A stretch of DNA of 64,000 nt from NCBI GenBank assembly GCA_021390615.1, contig JAJEJU010000024.1, positions 1,240,001 to 1,304,000 on the forward strand, read 5' to 3'. Source of the stretch: Rhodanobacteraceae bacterium ZG21-1. GTDB lineage: Bacteria > Pseudomonadota > Gammaproteobacteria > Xanthomonadales > Rhodanobacteraceae. The position numbers and the translations under genes are program-made. This document shows, piece by piece, positions 37,822 through 48,007 of the stretch. The notes beneath the pieces were generated by a model. That model ran no database searches, was not told the DNA's origin, and worked only from the letters and a program-made list of their open reading frames with translations. Each line of letters opens with the position of its first letter. The stretch's first letter is position 1.

Positions 37822-39029
37822 AATCGTACGTCATGAAGCGCACGTGGCTGATCGCATTGACTTCGCTGGTGGCGCTGGCCGGCTGCCACTCCTTCAAGAA
37901 GGAGAACGTGCAGCCTCCGACGCCGCTGGCCAAGGACTTTACCCCCACCGTGCAGGTGACCCAGCTGTGGGATACCCGCGTGGGCAAGGGGGCCAAGGAT
38001 TCCGGCGTGCGGCTGCGCCCGTACGTGGCCGACGGCGTGCTCTATGCCGCCAGCGTGGACGGCACCGTGGCTGCGTTCGACGCCGCCAGCGGCAAGACGT
38101 TGTGGTCCAAGAGCTCGCGCACCCACGGTTGGTTCGGCTGGGGCGACAAGAAGCGTAAGGATGCTTTCTATGCCGGCGGCCCGGCGGTGTTCGGCGACCT
38201 GCTGGCGGTGGGCACGCTGGACGGCCACGTCTATGCTCTCAGCGCCAAAGACGGCAGCCCGCTGTGGCAGGCCTCGCTGCCTTCGGAGGTGATCGCCGCC
38301 CCGGTGATTACCAGCGAACTGGTGGTCGTGCGCACCAACGACGGCCGCCTGTACGGCCTGGACAGCAAGAGCGGCGAGCGCCGCTGGGTCTATGACCAGG
38401 GCACGGTGCCGCAGCTCAGCCTGCGCGGCAACGGCGCACTGCTGGCCGCCAACGGCGTGGTGTTCTTCGGCAGCGACAACGGCAAGCTGATCGCGCTGCG
38501 CCTGGACAACGGCGAGAAGCTGTGGGAACAGACCCTGGCCAGCGGCGACGGCCGCACCGACATCGACCGTCTGGACGATGCCGACGGTTCCGTGCTGCTG
38601 GACGGCACCACGCTGTACGCCGCGGCCTACCACGGCAACCTCACCGCGATCGACGGTCCCAGCGGCCGCCCGCTGTGGAGCCATCCGTTCTCCACCTTCA
38701 CCTCGCTGAGCGTCGGCGGCAACGCGCTGTTCGGTGTCAACGACCAATCCGAGGTGTGGGGCTTCGACAAGAGCGGCGGTTCCGACATGTGGAAGAACGA
38801 CGCCTTGAAGTACCGCTGGCTCACCGGCACGGCGACGCAGGGCAATTACGTGGTGGTCGGCGACCTCGAGGGCTATGTGCACTGGCTGCAGGCCAGCGAC
38901 GGCGCGCTGGCCGCGCGCGAACGCCTTTCCAAGAAGACGATCCTGGCGCAGCCCCTGGTGGTCGGCGACATCGTCTATATCGAGGACGTGCGGGGCCGCA
39001 TCGGCGCCTATCGCCTTTCCGCGCACTGA
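37818..39029 (+). CDS. bamB: Outer-membrane assembly lipoprotein BamB
   Basis: A 403-aa beta-propeller lipoprotein of the BAM complex. The lipobox LAGC follows a signal peptide (KRTWLIALTSLVALAGC). PQQ-like propeller repeats are visible (VDGTVAAFDAASGKTLWSK, LDGHVYALSAKDGSPLWQA, NDGRLYGLDSKSGERRWVY). ATG 37818 overlaps the yfgM stop; ATG 37833 is an in-frame alternative. A terminator follows. Confidence 0.95.
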   Translation: MKSYVMKRTWLIALTSLVALAGCHSFKKENVQPPTPLAKDFTPTVQVTQLWDTRVGKGAKDSGVRLRPYVADGVLYAASVDGTVAAFDAASGKTLWSKSSRTHGWFGWGDKKRKDAFYAGGPAVFGDLLAVGTLDGHVYALSAKDGSPLWQASLPSEVIAAPVITSELVVVRTNDGRLYGLDSKSGERRWVYDQGTVPQLSLRGNGALLAANGVVFFGSDNGKLIALRLDNGEKLWEQTLASGDGRTDIDRLDDADGSVLLDGTTLYAAAYHGNLTAIDGPSGRPLWSHPFSTFTSLSVGGNALFGVNDQSEVWGFDKSGGSDMWKNDALKYRWLTGTATQGNYVVVGDLEGYVHWLQASDGALAARERLSKKTILAQPLVVGDIVYIEDVRGRIGAYRLSAH

Positions 39030-39051
39030 TCTTCGCGCACAGCGTTCACCG

Positions 39052-39082
39052 GGGCCCGCGTGCACGGCATGCGGGCCCTTTT
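39052..39082 (+). terminator. Terminator after bamB
   Basis: GGGCCCGC pairs with GCGGGCCC around an 11-base loop that can itself form a smaller GTGC/GCAT pairing, followed by TTTT. It starts 22 bp after bamB and separates it from der. Confidence 0.85.
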
Positions 39083-39264
39083 CATGAGAGCCCCGGCAAG
39101 GGGCTGATACGGCCGGCGTCAGCGTCATCTCGGCCGATTTGAGTGACTCTCCGGACCGCTGCCATCGCCACGGCGCGTCTTGACATACACTTCTCTTGGT
39201 TTCCCGGCCTTGCGCAGCGACAGGCAGCGCAGGTTTTCCGGCAATTGCATACAGGCCTTCGCTT

Positions 39265-40665
39265 ATGTTGCCCGTCGTCGCGCTAGTTGGTCGCCCCAAC
39301 GTCGGCAAATCGACCCTTTTCAATGTATTGACGCGCAGTCGCGACGCGCTGGTGGCCGACATGCCCGGCGTGACGCGCGATCGTCATTACGGCGTCTGCC
39401 GCAGCGGCGAGCGGCCGTTCGTGGTGGTCGATACCGGCGGCCTGTCCGGCGTCGAAGAGACCATGGACGTGCTCACCGCCAAGCAGGTGCGCCTGGCGAT
39501 CCAGGAAGCGCAGGTGCTGGTGTTCGTGGTCGACGCTCGCGACGGCTTGCTGCCGCAGGATCACGCCATCCTTGACGAGCTGCGGCGCAGCGGCAAGCCG
39601 ATCATCGCCGCGGTGAACAAGACCGACGGGCTGGACGAGCGCCACGCCCTGGCCGAATTCGCCGCCTTCGGCATTGCCGCGACCTTGCCGCTGTCTGCCG
39701 CGCACGGACGCGGCACCGACGACCTGATCCAGGTGCTGCTGCCGCTGCTGCCGGCCGACGATGCCGAAGCCGACCCGACGGAAGGGGAGGACGACAGCAT
39801 CCGCGTCGCCATCGTCGGTCGCCCAAATGCCGGCAAGTCGACCCTGGTCAACCGGCTGCTCGGCGAGGAACGCCTGATCGTCTCGGACGTCGCCGGCACC
39901 ACGCGCGATCCGATCCGCGTGCCGCTGGAGCGCGACGGTCGGCGTTACACGCTGATCGACACGGCCGGCATCCGGCGCAAGGCGCGCGTCGAGGAAGCGG
40001 TGGAGAAATTCAGCGTGATCAAGACGCTGCAATCGATCGCCGCTGCTCAGGTGGTGGTGGTGCTAATCGATGCGCGCGAGAACCTCGCCGACCAGGATCT
40101 CACCCTGATCGGCTACGCGGTCGATGCGGGCCGCGCGCTGGTGATTGCGGTGAACAAGTGGGACGGGCTGGACAAGTATCAGCGCGAGGAGTGCCAGCGC
40201 GCGCTGGAGCGGCGGCTCGCCTTCGTGACTTGGGCTCGGCAGGTGCATGTCTCGGCGCTGCACGGCTCCGGCCTGCGCGAGTTGATGCGGGCTGTGGTGA
40301 AGGCGCATACCTCGGCGACGCGCGAACTGGCGTCGGCCGACCTCACGCGTGCCTTGGAGCAGGCCTACGAGAGCTACCAGCCGCCGCTGGTCAACGGGCA
40401 TGCGCCCAAGCTGCGCTTCGCCCATCCAGGCGGCACCAATCCGCCGACCATCGTGATCCATGGCAGCCGCACCAAGCACATCGCGCCAGCCTACCAGCGC
40501 TATCTGGAGAGCTTTTTCCGCAAGCGCTATCGACTGGAAGGCACGCCGGTGCGGATCAGCTTCCGCGACGGCGAGAATCCCTATGCCGGCAAGAAGAACG
40601 TGCTCACCGAGGCGCAGATCCGCAAGCGCCAGCGCATGGTGCGCGAGATGAAGCGGCGCAAGTGA
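39265..40665 (+). CDS. der: Ribosome assembly GTPase Der (EngA)
   Basis: A 466-aa protein with two tandem GTPase domains and a C-terminal KH-like domain. P-loops are GRPNVGKS (residues 9-16) and GRPNAGKS (185-192); NKTD and NKWD are the guanine-specificity motifs. It acts in 50S subunit maturation. ATG 39265 gives the family-typical N-terminus (MLPVVALVGRP). Confidence 0.97.
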   Translation: MLPVVALVGRPNVGKSTLFNVLTRSRDALVADMPGVTRDRHYGVCRSGERPFVVVDTGGLSGVEETMDVLTAKQVRLAIQEAQVLVFVVDARDGLLPQDHAILDELRRSGKPIIAAVNKTDGLDERHALAEFAAFGIAATLPLSAAHGRGTDDLIQVLLPLLPADDAEADPTEGEDDSIRVAIVGRPNAGKSTLVNRLLGEERLIVSDVAGTTRDPIRVPLERDGRRYTLIDTAGIRRKARVEEAVEKFSVIKTLQSIAAAQVVVVLIDARENLADQDLTLIGYAVDAGRALVIAVNKWDGLDKYQREECQRALERRLAFVTWARQVHVSALHGSGLRELMRAVVKAHTSATRELASADLTRALEQAYESYQPPLVNGHAPKLRFAHPGGTNPPTIVIHGSRTKHIAPAYQRYLESFFRKRYRLEGTPVRISFRDGENPYAGKKNVLTEAQIRKRQRMVREMKRRK

Positions 40666-40680
40666 TGAGTTGGGAAAGAA

Positions 40681-40711
40681 GACCAGAGGCCTGCCACGCA
40701 GGCCCCTGGTC
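40681..40711. terminator. Hairpin between convergent der and S53 peptidase
   Basis: GACCAG...GCCTG pairs with CAGGC...CTGGTC around a CCACG loop, with a 2-base mismatch. It lies between two convergent genes and lacks a long T-tract; it probably serves both directions. Confidence 0.6.
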
Positions 40712-40725
40712 GCCTGCAGCGTGGA

Positions 40726-42582
40726 TCAGTTGGAGCCCGTGCCCGAGCTGGTTTCGCTGTTGCTCGCTGTGATGAAGCCCGGCGTGCTGCCGATAAAGGT
40801 ATTCAGCGCCTGGATGTCAAAGCTGCCCCAGCCGGTGACGTTGTCGTAGCCCACACCCGCCGCATAGCCGGGCTGAGAGCCTCCAGGACCGTTGCTGCCC
40901 GAGGTGACGTCATGCAGCCAGTTCGCCAGCGTGCCGTTGCTGTTCTTGGCATAGGCATAGATGGCTGGCGGGGCAAAGCCCAGCTTGTTGTTGTTGGCCG
41001 ACTCCAGACGCGCCCAGGTACCCACGAACAGCGGTGAAGAGAGGCTGGTGCCGCCATTGCTGACGTAGCCGTTGACCGGCACGTAGAAGGTGAATCCGAA
41101 CAGCGTCAGCGGCTCCTGCGTCAGGTACATATAGATGCCCCCGGCCAGCGCGGCGTCGAAGGCCACGTCGGGCACGTTCCGGTAGGTTCCATAAGGCACC
41201 AACCCATTCTGCCAGGTCGGTTGCGACAGGTATTGGCTGACGCCGCCGCCGCTGAAGGCCCACGCGGTTTCGCCGGTGTAATTGTCGTTGGCATCCGCCG
41301 ACAGATTGGTGCCGCCCACCGCGATGACATAGGGCGAGCTGGCGGGGTATTCGACGCCTTCCGTCTTGCCGTAGGACTGCCCGTTGGTCGAGCCGTCGGG
41401 ATAAGCGCCGCCGTCACCCGAGGAGGCCGAGAAGGTCTGGCCCTGCGCCACGCCGAGCTTGAACAGATTGTCGTAGATGCCATAAGTGTTGCCGAAGGTG
41501 CTGGACACCTCGGCGGCGCCGAAGGACATATTGATCACCCGGGCCTTGTTGTCGCTCACGGCCTGGTTGATCGCGGTGCTGATGGCCGCGAAGGTCTGCG
41601 CGTTCTGCACCGCGTAGAAGGTCAGGCTCTTGACGCCGCCGCTGATGCCGACGATCGCCTGCGAGTCCATCGCCCACTCGTCTTCGCCCGAGTCGTCGCC
41701 GTCGTTTGCGGCGCCCTGCGGCGTCAACACCACACTGGTGGGCACCGGCGTGATGCCGCGGTCTTTTTCGAACTGCGCCAGATCCTTGATCGTGTCCGTG
41801 ACATCGTCGAAGGCAATGATCCCCACGTCCGTGCCGGTGCCGGCCGGCGTGGTCCCGGCGTGATAGATCTTCGCGAACTCGTCGCCGTAGTACGACGTGC
41901 CCGACGAGGTGCTGACCGACGAGGGAGTCACCTTGGCCGGGCTCGGGTTCGCTGCCTTCAGCTGCTCGTTTGCCGAGCGCAGGTTCATCACGTGCATCTG
42001 GTCCAGCGACTGCAGGCCCAGCACGCCCTGGACGATGCCGCTCAGTTGGGTGGGAATCTGCGCCGGAGAGGTATTGGCGAAGCCTTCCTTGCCGTTGCGG
42101 GAGAAGCGCCCGAAGTCCGTGTGGAAGGCCTGGCGCGCGGCGCGCGCCGTCGCATAGCCGGAGACGATCATGCGATTGTCGGCGACCTGCACCTTGGTAA
42201 AGCCCTGCTGGGTCAGGTAGTCCGCCACGGCCTGCGCCTGCGCCTGCGTGGGAGCGAAGTAGTTGGTGGTCTCCTTGCTGTTCATGAACTGGCCCTGGGA
42301 CGGGCTGCCGGGCCGGAACAGCTCATGGATATAGCTGTTGAGCAGGTCCTCGTTCTGCACATTCAGCATGACCGCGACAAACATCGGCTGCGCATCGTCG
42401 ACATTGCCGATGAACTTGGCCGCGCCGACATTGTGAGCCCGCGTCAGCGTGTTGGCCCACTGGTGCACCGTGGGGGCTGCGCTGGCCTGACATTGCGCGC
42501 TGAGTCCGACGAGCATGATCAGCGCTGCGGACAGGCGATGCCGCGAAAGAGTGGACAGAGCGTTGATGCTGGGGATTTTCAT
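40726..42582 (-). CDS. Secreted S53-family serine-carboxyl peptidase (sedolisin/kumamolisin-like)
   Basis: A 618-aa secreted acid peptidase. A signal peptide (to about residue 35) precedes a pro-kumamolisin activation domain and the S53 catalytic domain. The catalytic Glu/Asp pair is in GEDEWAMDSQAI (E-x3-D) and the nucleophile is in NGGTSLSSPLF (GTS). The C-terminal calcium-binding region contains DNVTGWGSFD. It would be active at low pH on extracellular protein. ATG 42582 begins the signal peptide and has GGAG upstream. Confidence 0.92.
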   Translation of the reverse strand: MKIPSINALSTLSRHRLSAALIMLVGLSAQCQASAAPTVHQWANTLTRAHNVGAAKFIGNVDDAQPMFVAVMLNVQNEDLLNSYIHELFRPGSPSQGQFMNSKETTNYFAPTQAQAQAVADYLTQQGFTKVQVADNRMIVSGYATARAARQAFHTDFGRFSRNGKEGFANTSPAQIPTQLSGIVQGVLGLQSLDQMHVMNLRSANEQLKAANPSPAKVTPSSVSTSSGTSYYGDEFAKIYHAGTTPAGTGTDVGIIAFDDVTDTIKDLAQFEKDRGITPVPTSVVLTPQGAANDGDDSGEDEWAMDSQAIVGISGGVKSLTFYAVQNAQTFAAISTAINQAVSDNKARVINMSFGAAEVSSTFGNTYGIYDNLFKLGVAQGQTFSASSGDGGAYPDGSTNGQSYGKTEGVEYPASSPYVIAVGGTNLSADANDNYTGETAWAFSGGGVSQYLSQPTWQNGLVPYGTYRNVPDVAFDAALAGGIYMYLTQEPLTLFGFTFYVPVNGYVSNGGTSLSSPLFVGTWARLESANNNKLGFAPPAIYAYAKNSNGTLANWLHDVTSGSNGPGGSQPGYAAGVGYDNVTGWGSFDIQALNTFIGSTPGFITASNSETSSGTGSN

Positions 42583-42660
42583 AGAAGGATTCTCCGTACC
42601 AGGTTTTGTGATCGGGAATAACACCGCCATATCGCCGGGCCGTGCCGTCCAAGCCGTGCC

Positions 42661-42890
42661 CAGGAACTTGCGGTGACCAGTGCCGCGTGCGTTCTATGCC
42701 GCGCGACTCCCCCTATGGAGCGCTCCGCACGTGCCCCTTCAGCACGCGATGCGACGGAACTTCCAATCGAGTAGAACGAGGCCTGTCGGCTTCCCCCTCC
42801 ACGAAATAGGTGAGCTACATCGCATTTCCCAGGCGATTGGCGAAGCCGTACCGCGTTTTGAGAACTGGATGTCTGGATGGCCAAATGCAA
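42661..42890. repeat. Diverged intergenic repeat, copy A
   Basis: Copy A of a direct duplication within the 670-bp gap between the S53 peptidase and the ThiF gene. Shared blocks are GAACTTGCG near 42663, GCCTGTCGG at 42781 and GGATGGCCAAAT at 42875. The distances between the first two blocks (118 bp here, 116 bp in copy B) agree, so this is not chance. No open frame is conserved between the copies. Confidence 0.6.
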
Positions 42891-42954
42891 AGAGGGCGCT
42901 TGTAGCAAGTGCGCGCCTGTTATGACCGCAAGTCGTGCCACCCAGGCCGCCCTC

Positions 42955-43167
42955 AAGAACTTGCGATGATCGATGCCTCGCGGATTCTATGTGGCGCGCC
43001 CCTGTGTGACGTGCTCAGCACCAGCTTTTTCGGAAAGCCGATGCCGCGGCGTTGCCCATCCGGTGCGGCAAAGCCTGTCGGTACTTCGCGGCGCGAAGCC
43101 CTTTCGCTGCTGCGCAAGACGCGAAAGCCCGCGCGTCAAAACCAAACATTTGGACGGCTAAATACGA
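42955..43167. repeat. Diverged intergenic repeat, copy B
   Basis: Copy B of the same element: GAACTTGCG at 42957, GCCTGTCG at 43073, GGACGGCTAAAT at 43152. The first 45 bp are the best conserved (TTCTATG followed by GCGCGC in both). Function unknown; a decayed mobile or structured-RNA element is possible. Confidence 0.6.
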
Positions 43168-43252
43168 AGCCTTCTCGGGGCATGGAGCGTGCCCGCATGC
43201 GCGCGCGGGCAGCTCGGCGGCATGCGCTACACTGGAGTGCCCTTGAAAGACC

Positions 43253-44443
43253 ATGGCGTCGATCCGCGTGAACGCTCCCGCAAGCAGTCAGACCCTACTC
43301 GCCGATTTGCGCCGGCGTATCGCGGAGATCAGCCCGGCCGAGGCCCTGGCGCAGCAGGCCGCTGGGGCGCTGCTGATCGACGTGCGCGAAGATGGCGAAC
43401 GCGAGCAGGGCATGCCTGCGCAGGCGGTGCCGCTGTCGCGCGGCTACCTGGAGCTGCGCATCGAGCAGATCGAGGCGGACCGCGACCGGCCACTGCTGAC
43501 GCTGTGCGCCGGCGGGCAGCGCTCCCTGTTCGCGGCGGATGCGCTGCAGCGCATGGGCTACCGGCAGGTGCGTTCGGTGGCGGGAGGCTTTGCGCGCTGG
43601 AGAGCTGAGGGCTTGCCCGTCGCCAACGACGTCCCGGCGCTGGATGCAGATGCCGCCGAACGCTATGCACGTCAGCTGCGCCTGCCGCAGATCGGCGTGG
43701 CTGGCCAGGCCAGGCTGGCCGCCGCCAGCGTGGTGGTGCTCGGCGCCGGCGGGCTGGGCGCGCCGGCGGCGCTGTACCTGGCTGCCGCGGGCGTGGGTCG
43801 CCTCACCCTGGTCGACGACGACGTGGTCGAGCGTTCCAATCTGCACCGGCAGGTGATCCACGCCGATGCGCGGGTCGGCATGCCCAAGACGGAGTCCGCA
43901 CGCATGACCCTGGCCGCGCTGAATCCACGGGTGCGTGTGGACGTGCGTCGCGAACGGCTGGACGCAGGCAACGTCGAGTCGCTGCTGGCGGGTCACGATG
44001 TGCTGATCGACGGCGCCGACAATTTTCCGGCGCGCTACCTGCTGGCCGCCGCATCGAGGCGGCTGGGGCTGCCGATGGTGTACGGCGCGGTGGAGCGCTT
44101 CCGCGGCCAGCTCAGCGTATTCGATCCACGGCTCGAGGCATCGCCGTGCTATCGCTGCCTGTTTCCGGAGCCGCCGGCCGCCGCCGATGCGCCCAATTGC
44201 AGCGAGGCCGGCGTGCTCGGCGTGCTGCCGGGCCTGATCGGGCTGCTGCAGGCGACCGAGGCGCTGAAGCTGATCCTGCAGATCGGCGAGCCCCTGGTCG
44301 GGCGGCTGCTGCAGGTCGATGCGCTCGAGATGCGCTTCCGCGAAACCCGGCTGGTGCGCGACCCCGCCTGCCCGGGTTGCGGCACCTCCGCACGCTTCGA
44401 TGGCTACCAGGCCATCGAGGCCTTTTGCGCCTCAGCCGGCTGA
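43253..44443 (+). CDS. Rhodanese-ThiF/MoeB fusion adenylyltransferase
   Basis: A 396-aa E1-like enzyme with a rhodanese domain at the N-terminus (about residues 25-120, catalytic C85 in TLCAGGQRS) and a ThiF/MoeB adenylation domain after it (ARQLRLPQIG, GAGGLGAPAA, DGADNFPARYL, CYRCLF and CPGCG zinc cysteines). It should adenylate and sulfurate the C-terminal glycine of a sulfur carrier (MoaD or ThiS). The rhodanese is at the opposite end from that of eukaryotic MOCS3/Uba4. The gene tail overlaps the convergent GNAT gene by 12 bp. No molybdopterin or thiamine genes are adjacent. Confidence 0.9.
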   Translation: MASIRVNAPASSQTLLADLRRRIAEISPAEALAQQAAGALLIDVREDGEREQGMPAQAVPLSRGYLELRIEQIEADRDRPLLTLCAGGQRSLFAADALQRMGYRQVRSVAGGFARWRAEGLPVANDVPALDADAAERYARQLRLPQIGVAGQARLAAASVVVLGAGGLGAPAALYLAAAGVGRLTLVDDDVVERSNLHRQVIHADARVGMPKTESARMTLAALNPRVRVDVRRERLDAGNVESLLAGHDVLIDGADNFPARYLLAAASRRLGLPMVYGAVERFRGQLSVFDPRLEASPCYRCLFPEPPAAADAPNCSEAGVLGVLPGLIGLLQATEALKLILQIGEPLVGRLLQVDALEMRFRETRLVRDPACPGCGTSARFDGYQAIEAFCASAG

Positions 44444-45016
44444 GGCGCGTTCCAGGTCGGCGGGAATCCAGCCGTAGACCGCGGCATCCAGCACGCGTCC
44501 GGCATGCACCAGCCGTTGCCGCGAGATGCCCTCGAAACGGGCGCCGCAGCGCTCGGCGACTCCCCGGCTGGCGCGGTTGTCGTGGGCGGCAACGATTTCG
44601 ATGCGCACCAGTTCCAGCGCGTCGAAGCCGAAGCACGCCACCAGCGGTGCCGCTTCGGTCACGATGCCCTGTCGCTGGCGCGACTGCCGCACCCAGTAGC
44701 CCAGATTCGCGCTGCGATGGAGCAGGTTGCGCTGGTTCAGGCCGATGCCGCCCAGCAGGCTGCCGTCGGAGGCATCGGTGATCGCGAAGGTGTAGTGCTC
44801 CCCCTGGCGCCAGGCCGCCTGGCAGTGCGCGACCCAGGCCTGCGCGTCCGCCAGGGCGTATCTGGCATGGCACCAGGGCAGCCACGCCCCCACGGTATCG
44901 ATCGACTCGAGCGCGGCCTCGTACAGTGGAATCGCATCGGCCTCCTGCCAGCCTCGCAGGCACAGGCGCGGCGAGCGGAGTTCGCGAACGGGAAGCGGCG
45001 GAACGGTGATGGCCAT
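44432..45016 (-). CDS. GNAT-family N-acetyltransferase, RimJ/RimL-like
   Basis: A 194-aa acetyltransferase. The N-terminal SPRLCLRGWQEADA and motif A (GYWVRQSRQRQGIVTEAAP) and motif B (NRASRGVAERCGARFEG) match the ribosomal-protein serine acetyltransferase (RimL/YdaF) group. Substrate is not determinable. ATG 45016 starts the conserved region. It is divergent from folD. Confidence 0.88.
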   Translation of the reverse strand: MAITVPPLPVRELRSPRLCLRGWQEADAIPLYEAALESIDTVGAWLPWCHARYALADAQAWVAHCQAAWRQGEHYTFAITDASDGSLLGGIGLNQRNLLHRSANLGYWVRQSRQRQGIVTEAAPLVACFGFDALELVRIEIVAAHDNRASRGVAERCGARFEGISRQRLVHAGRVLDAAVYGWIPADLERASAG

Positions 45017-45088
45017 GAGACGGGCGTGGTTTGTGCGCGCAAGGTGGACCCGGGATAATGCCTGCCTTTGGCCGCATATACGACCCAC

Positions 45089-45955
45089 ATGAGCGCACGC
45101 ATTCTCGACGGCAAGCGGATCGCCCAGGAACTACTCGACCGCATCGCCCAGCAGGTGTCGGCGCGCGTGGCGCGCGGGCTTGCGGCGCCGGGGCTGGCGG
45201 TAGTGCTGGTCGGCGACGACGCGGCCTCGTCGGTCTATGTGCGCAACAAGCGCAAGGCCTGCCACCAGATCGGCTTCCGTTCGTTCGACTACGACCTGCC
45301 GGCAGACACCACCCACGAAGCCTTGCTGGCGCTGATCGACCGGCTCAACGCAGACCCGGACGTGCATGGCATCCTGGTGCAATCACCGCTGCCGCCGCAC
45401 ATCGACGAGGAGGCCCTGGTCGACCGCATCGCGCCCGAGAAGGACGTGGACGGCTTTCAGGCGATCAATGTCGGCCGTCTGGCCTTGCGCCGCTTCGGCC
45501 TGCGGCCATGCACGCCCAAGGGCGTGATGACCCTGCTGGGCCACACCGACCGCCCGGTGCGCGGCCAGCACGCGGTGGTGGTAGGAGTTTCCAACCACGT
45601 CGGGCGCCCGCTGGTGCTGGAACTGATGATCGCCGGCTGCACCACGACCTGCTGCCATCGCTTCACCCGCGACCTGGAAAGCTATGTGCGGCAGGCCGAC
45701 ATCCTGGTCGTCGCCGTGGGCAAGCCCGGGCTGGTCAAGGGCGACTGGATCAAACCGGATGCGGTGGTGATCGACGTCGGCATCAATCGGCTGGACGACG
45801 GCCGGCTGGTGGGCGACGTCGATTTCGATACGGCCGCGGCCCGCGCCAGCTGGATCACGCCGGTGCCGGGTGGGGTAGGGCCGATGACCGTGGCCACCCT
45901 GATGGAGAACACGCTGGAAGCCGCCGAAGCCGGCGATGCGCTGCGCGCTGGCTGA
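45089..45955 (+). CDS. folD: Methylenetetrahydrofolate dehydrogenase/cyclohydrolase FolD
   Basis: A 288-aa bifunctional one-carbon enzyme interconverting 5,10-methylene-, methenyl- and 10-formyl-THF. The signatures KACHQIGF (catalytic Lys), VQSPLPPH and [13 protein letters not shown] are all present. ATG 45089 gives the typical MSARILDGK start; a TTG at 45068 is in frame. It lies next to the purine genes guaB and guaA, to which one-carbon metabolism contributes. Confidence 0.97.
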   Translation: MSARILDGKRIAQELLDRIAQQVSARVARGLAAPGLAVVLVGDDAASSVYVRNKRKACHQIGFRSFDYDLPADTTHEALLALIDRLNADPDVHGILVQSPLPPHIDEEALVDRIAPEKDVDGFQAINVGRLALRRFGLRPCTPKGVMTLLGHTDRPVRGQHAVVVGVSNHVGRPLVLELMIAGCTTTCCHRFTRDLESYVRQADILVVAVGKPGLVKGDWIKPDAVVIDVGINRLDDGRLVGDVDFDTAAARASWITPVPGGVGPMTVATLMENTLEAAEAGDALRAG

Positions 45956-45964
45956 TCGAAACCG

Positions 45965-46297
45965 ATGAACGACAGCGCCGCGCAGGATGCGCCGAAGGCC
46001 GCGAAACCTTCCATCGTGATCGCGCTGCTGATCGGCATGGCTTGCGCGGTGCTGGGCTGGTGCCTGTGCATGCAGGCGATCGGCCTGGTTCCGATCGGCA
46101 GCTCGAAAGGCTTGTGGTGGAGCGTGCTCGGCGCGGTGCTGCTGTCGCCCGGCCTGGTTTATCTGGCCTGGGGCTTGAGCCGACGCAAGTCCAGGCTGGG
46201 CTTCATGCTGCTGGGCTGGCTGATCAGCCTGGCGCTTCCCCCAGCTGCCTTCATCGGCCTGGCGATGCTGCTGCTGCCGGCCGCGCCGCACGGCTGA
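45965..46297 (+). CDS. Hypothetical membrane protein
   Basis: A 110-aa protein with three predicted transmembrane helices (about residues 17-40, 50-68 and 79-104) and a short cytoplasmic Lys/Ala N-terminus. No family is recognised. It starts 9 bp after folD on the same strand and is probably co-transcribed with it. Confidence 0.7.
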   Translation: MNDSAAQDAPKAAKPSIVIALLIGMACAVLGWCLCMQAIGLVPIGSSKGLWWSVLGAVLLSPGLVYLAWGLSRRKSRLGFMLLGWLISLALPPAAFIGLAMLLLPAAPHG

Positions 46298-46366
46298 TCG
46301 GGCGGCCATCGGCGCAAAGCATGCTGTGCGCCGGACGAGTAGCTGCGAGGCAGGCGGATCGCATAC

Positions 46367-47879
<1,513 letters not shown>

Positions 47880-47887
47880 GTGTTCCC

Positions 47888-47911
47888 AGCGCCGGCCCAA
47901 TGGCCGGCGCT
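47888..47911 (+). terminator. Hairpin between guaB and guaA
   Basis: AGCGCCGGCC pairs with GGCCGGCGCT around a CAAT loop; the following tract is only TTCGTTT. It may attenuate, not fully stop, transcription into guaA. Confidence 0.65.
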
Positions 47912-48007
47912 TCGTTTCCAGCTGCCGGCGCCGGATTCCCGATGCCGGCGGAGCTTTTCCTAGACAGGCGTGGGCAGGGCAAGCCTGCCACGCAGCGGAG
48001 CCGGACC

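Noticed and set aside
42661-43167. Protein-coding gene remnants or riboswitch in the duplicated gap
   Set aside because: No open frame is shared by the copies, and no known riboswitch core was recognised; kept only as a repeat.
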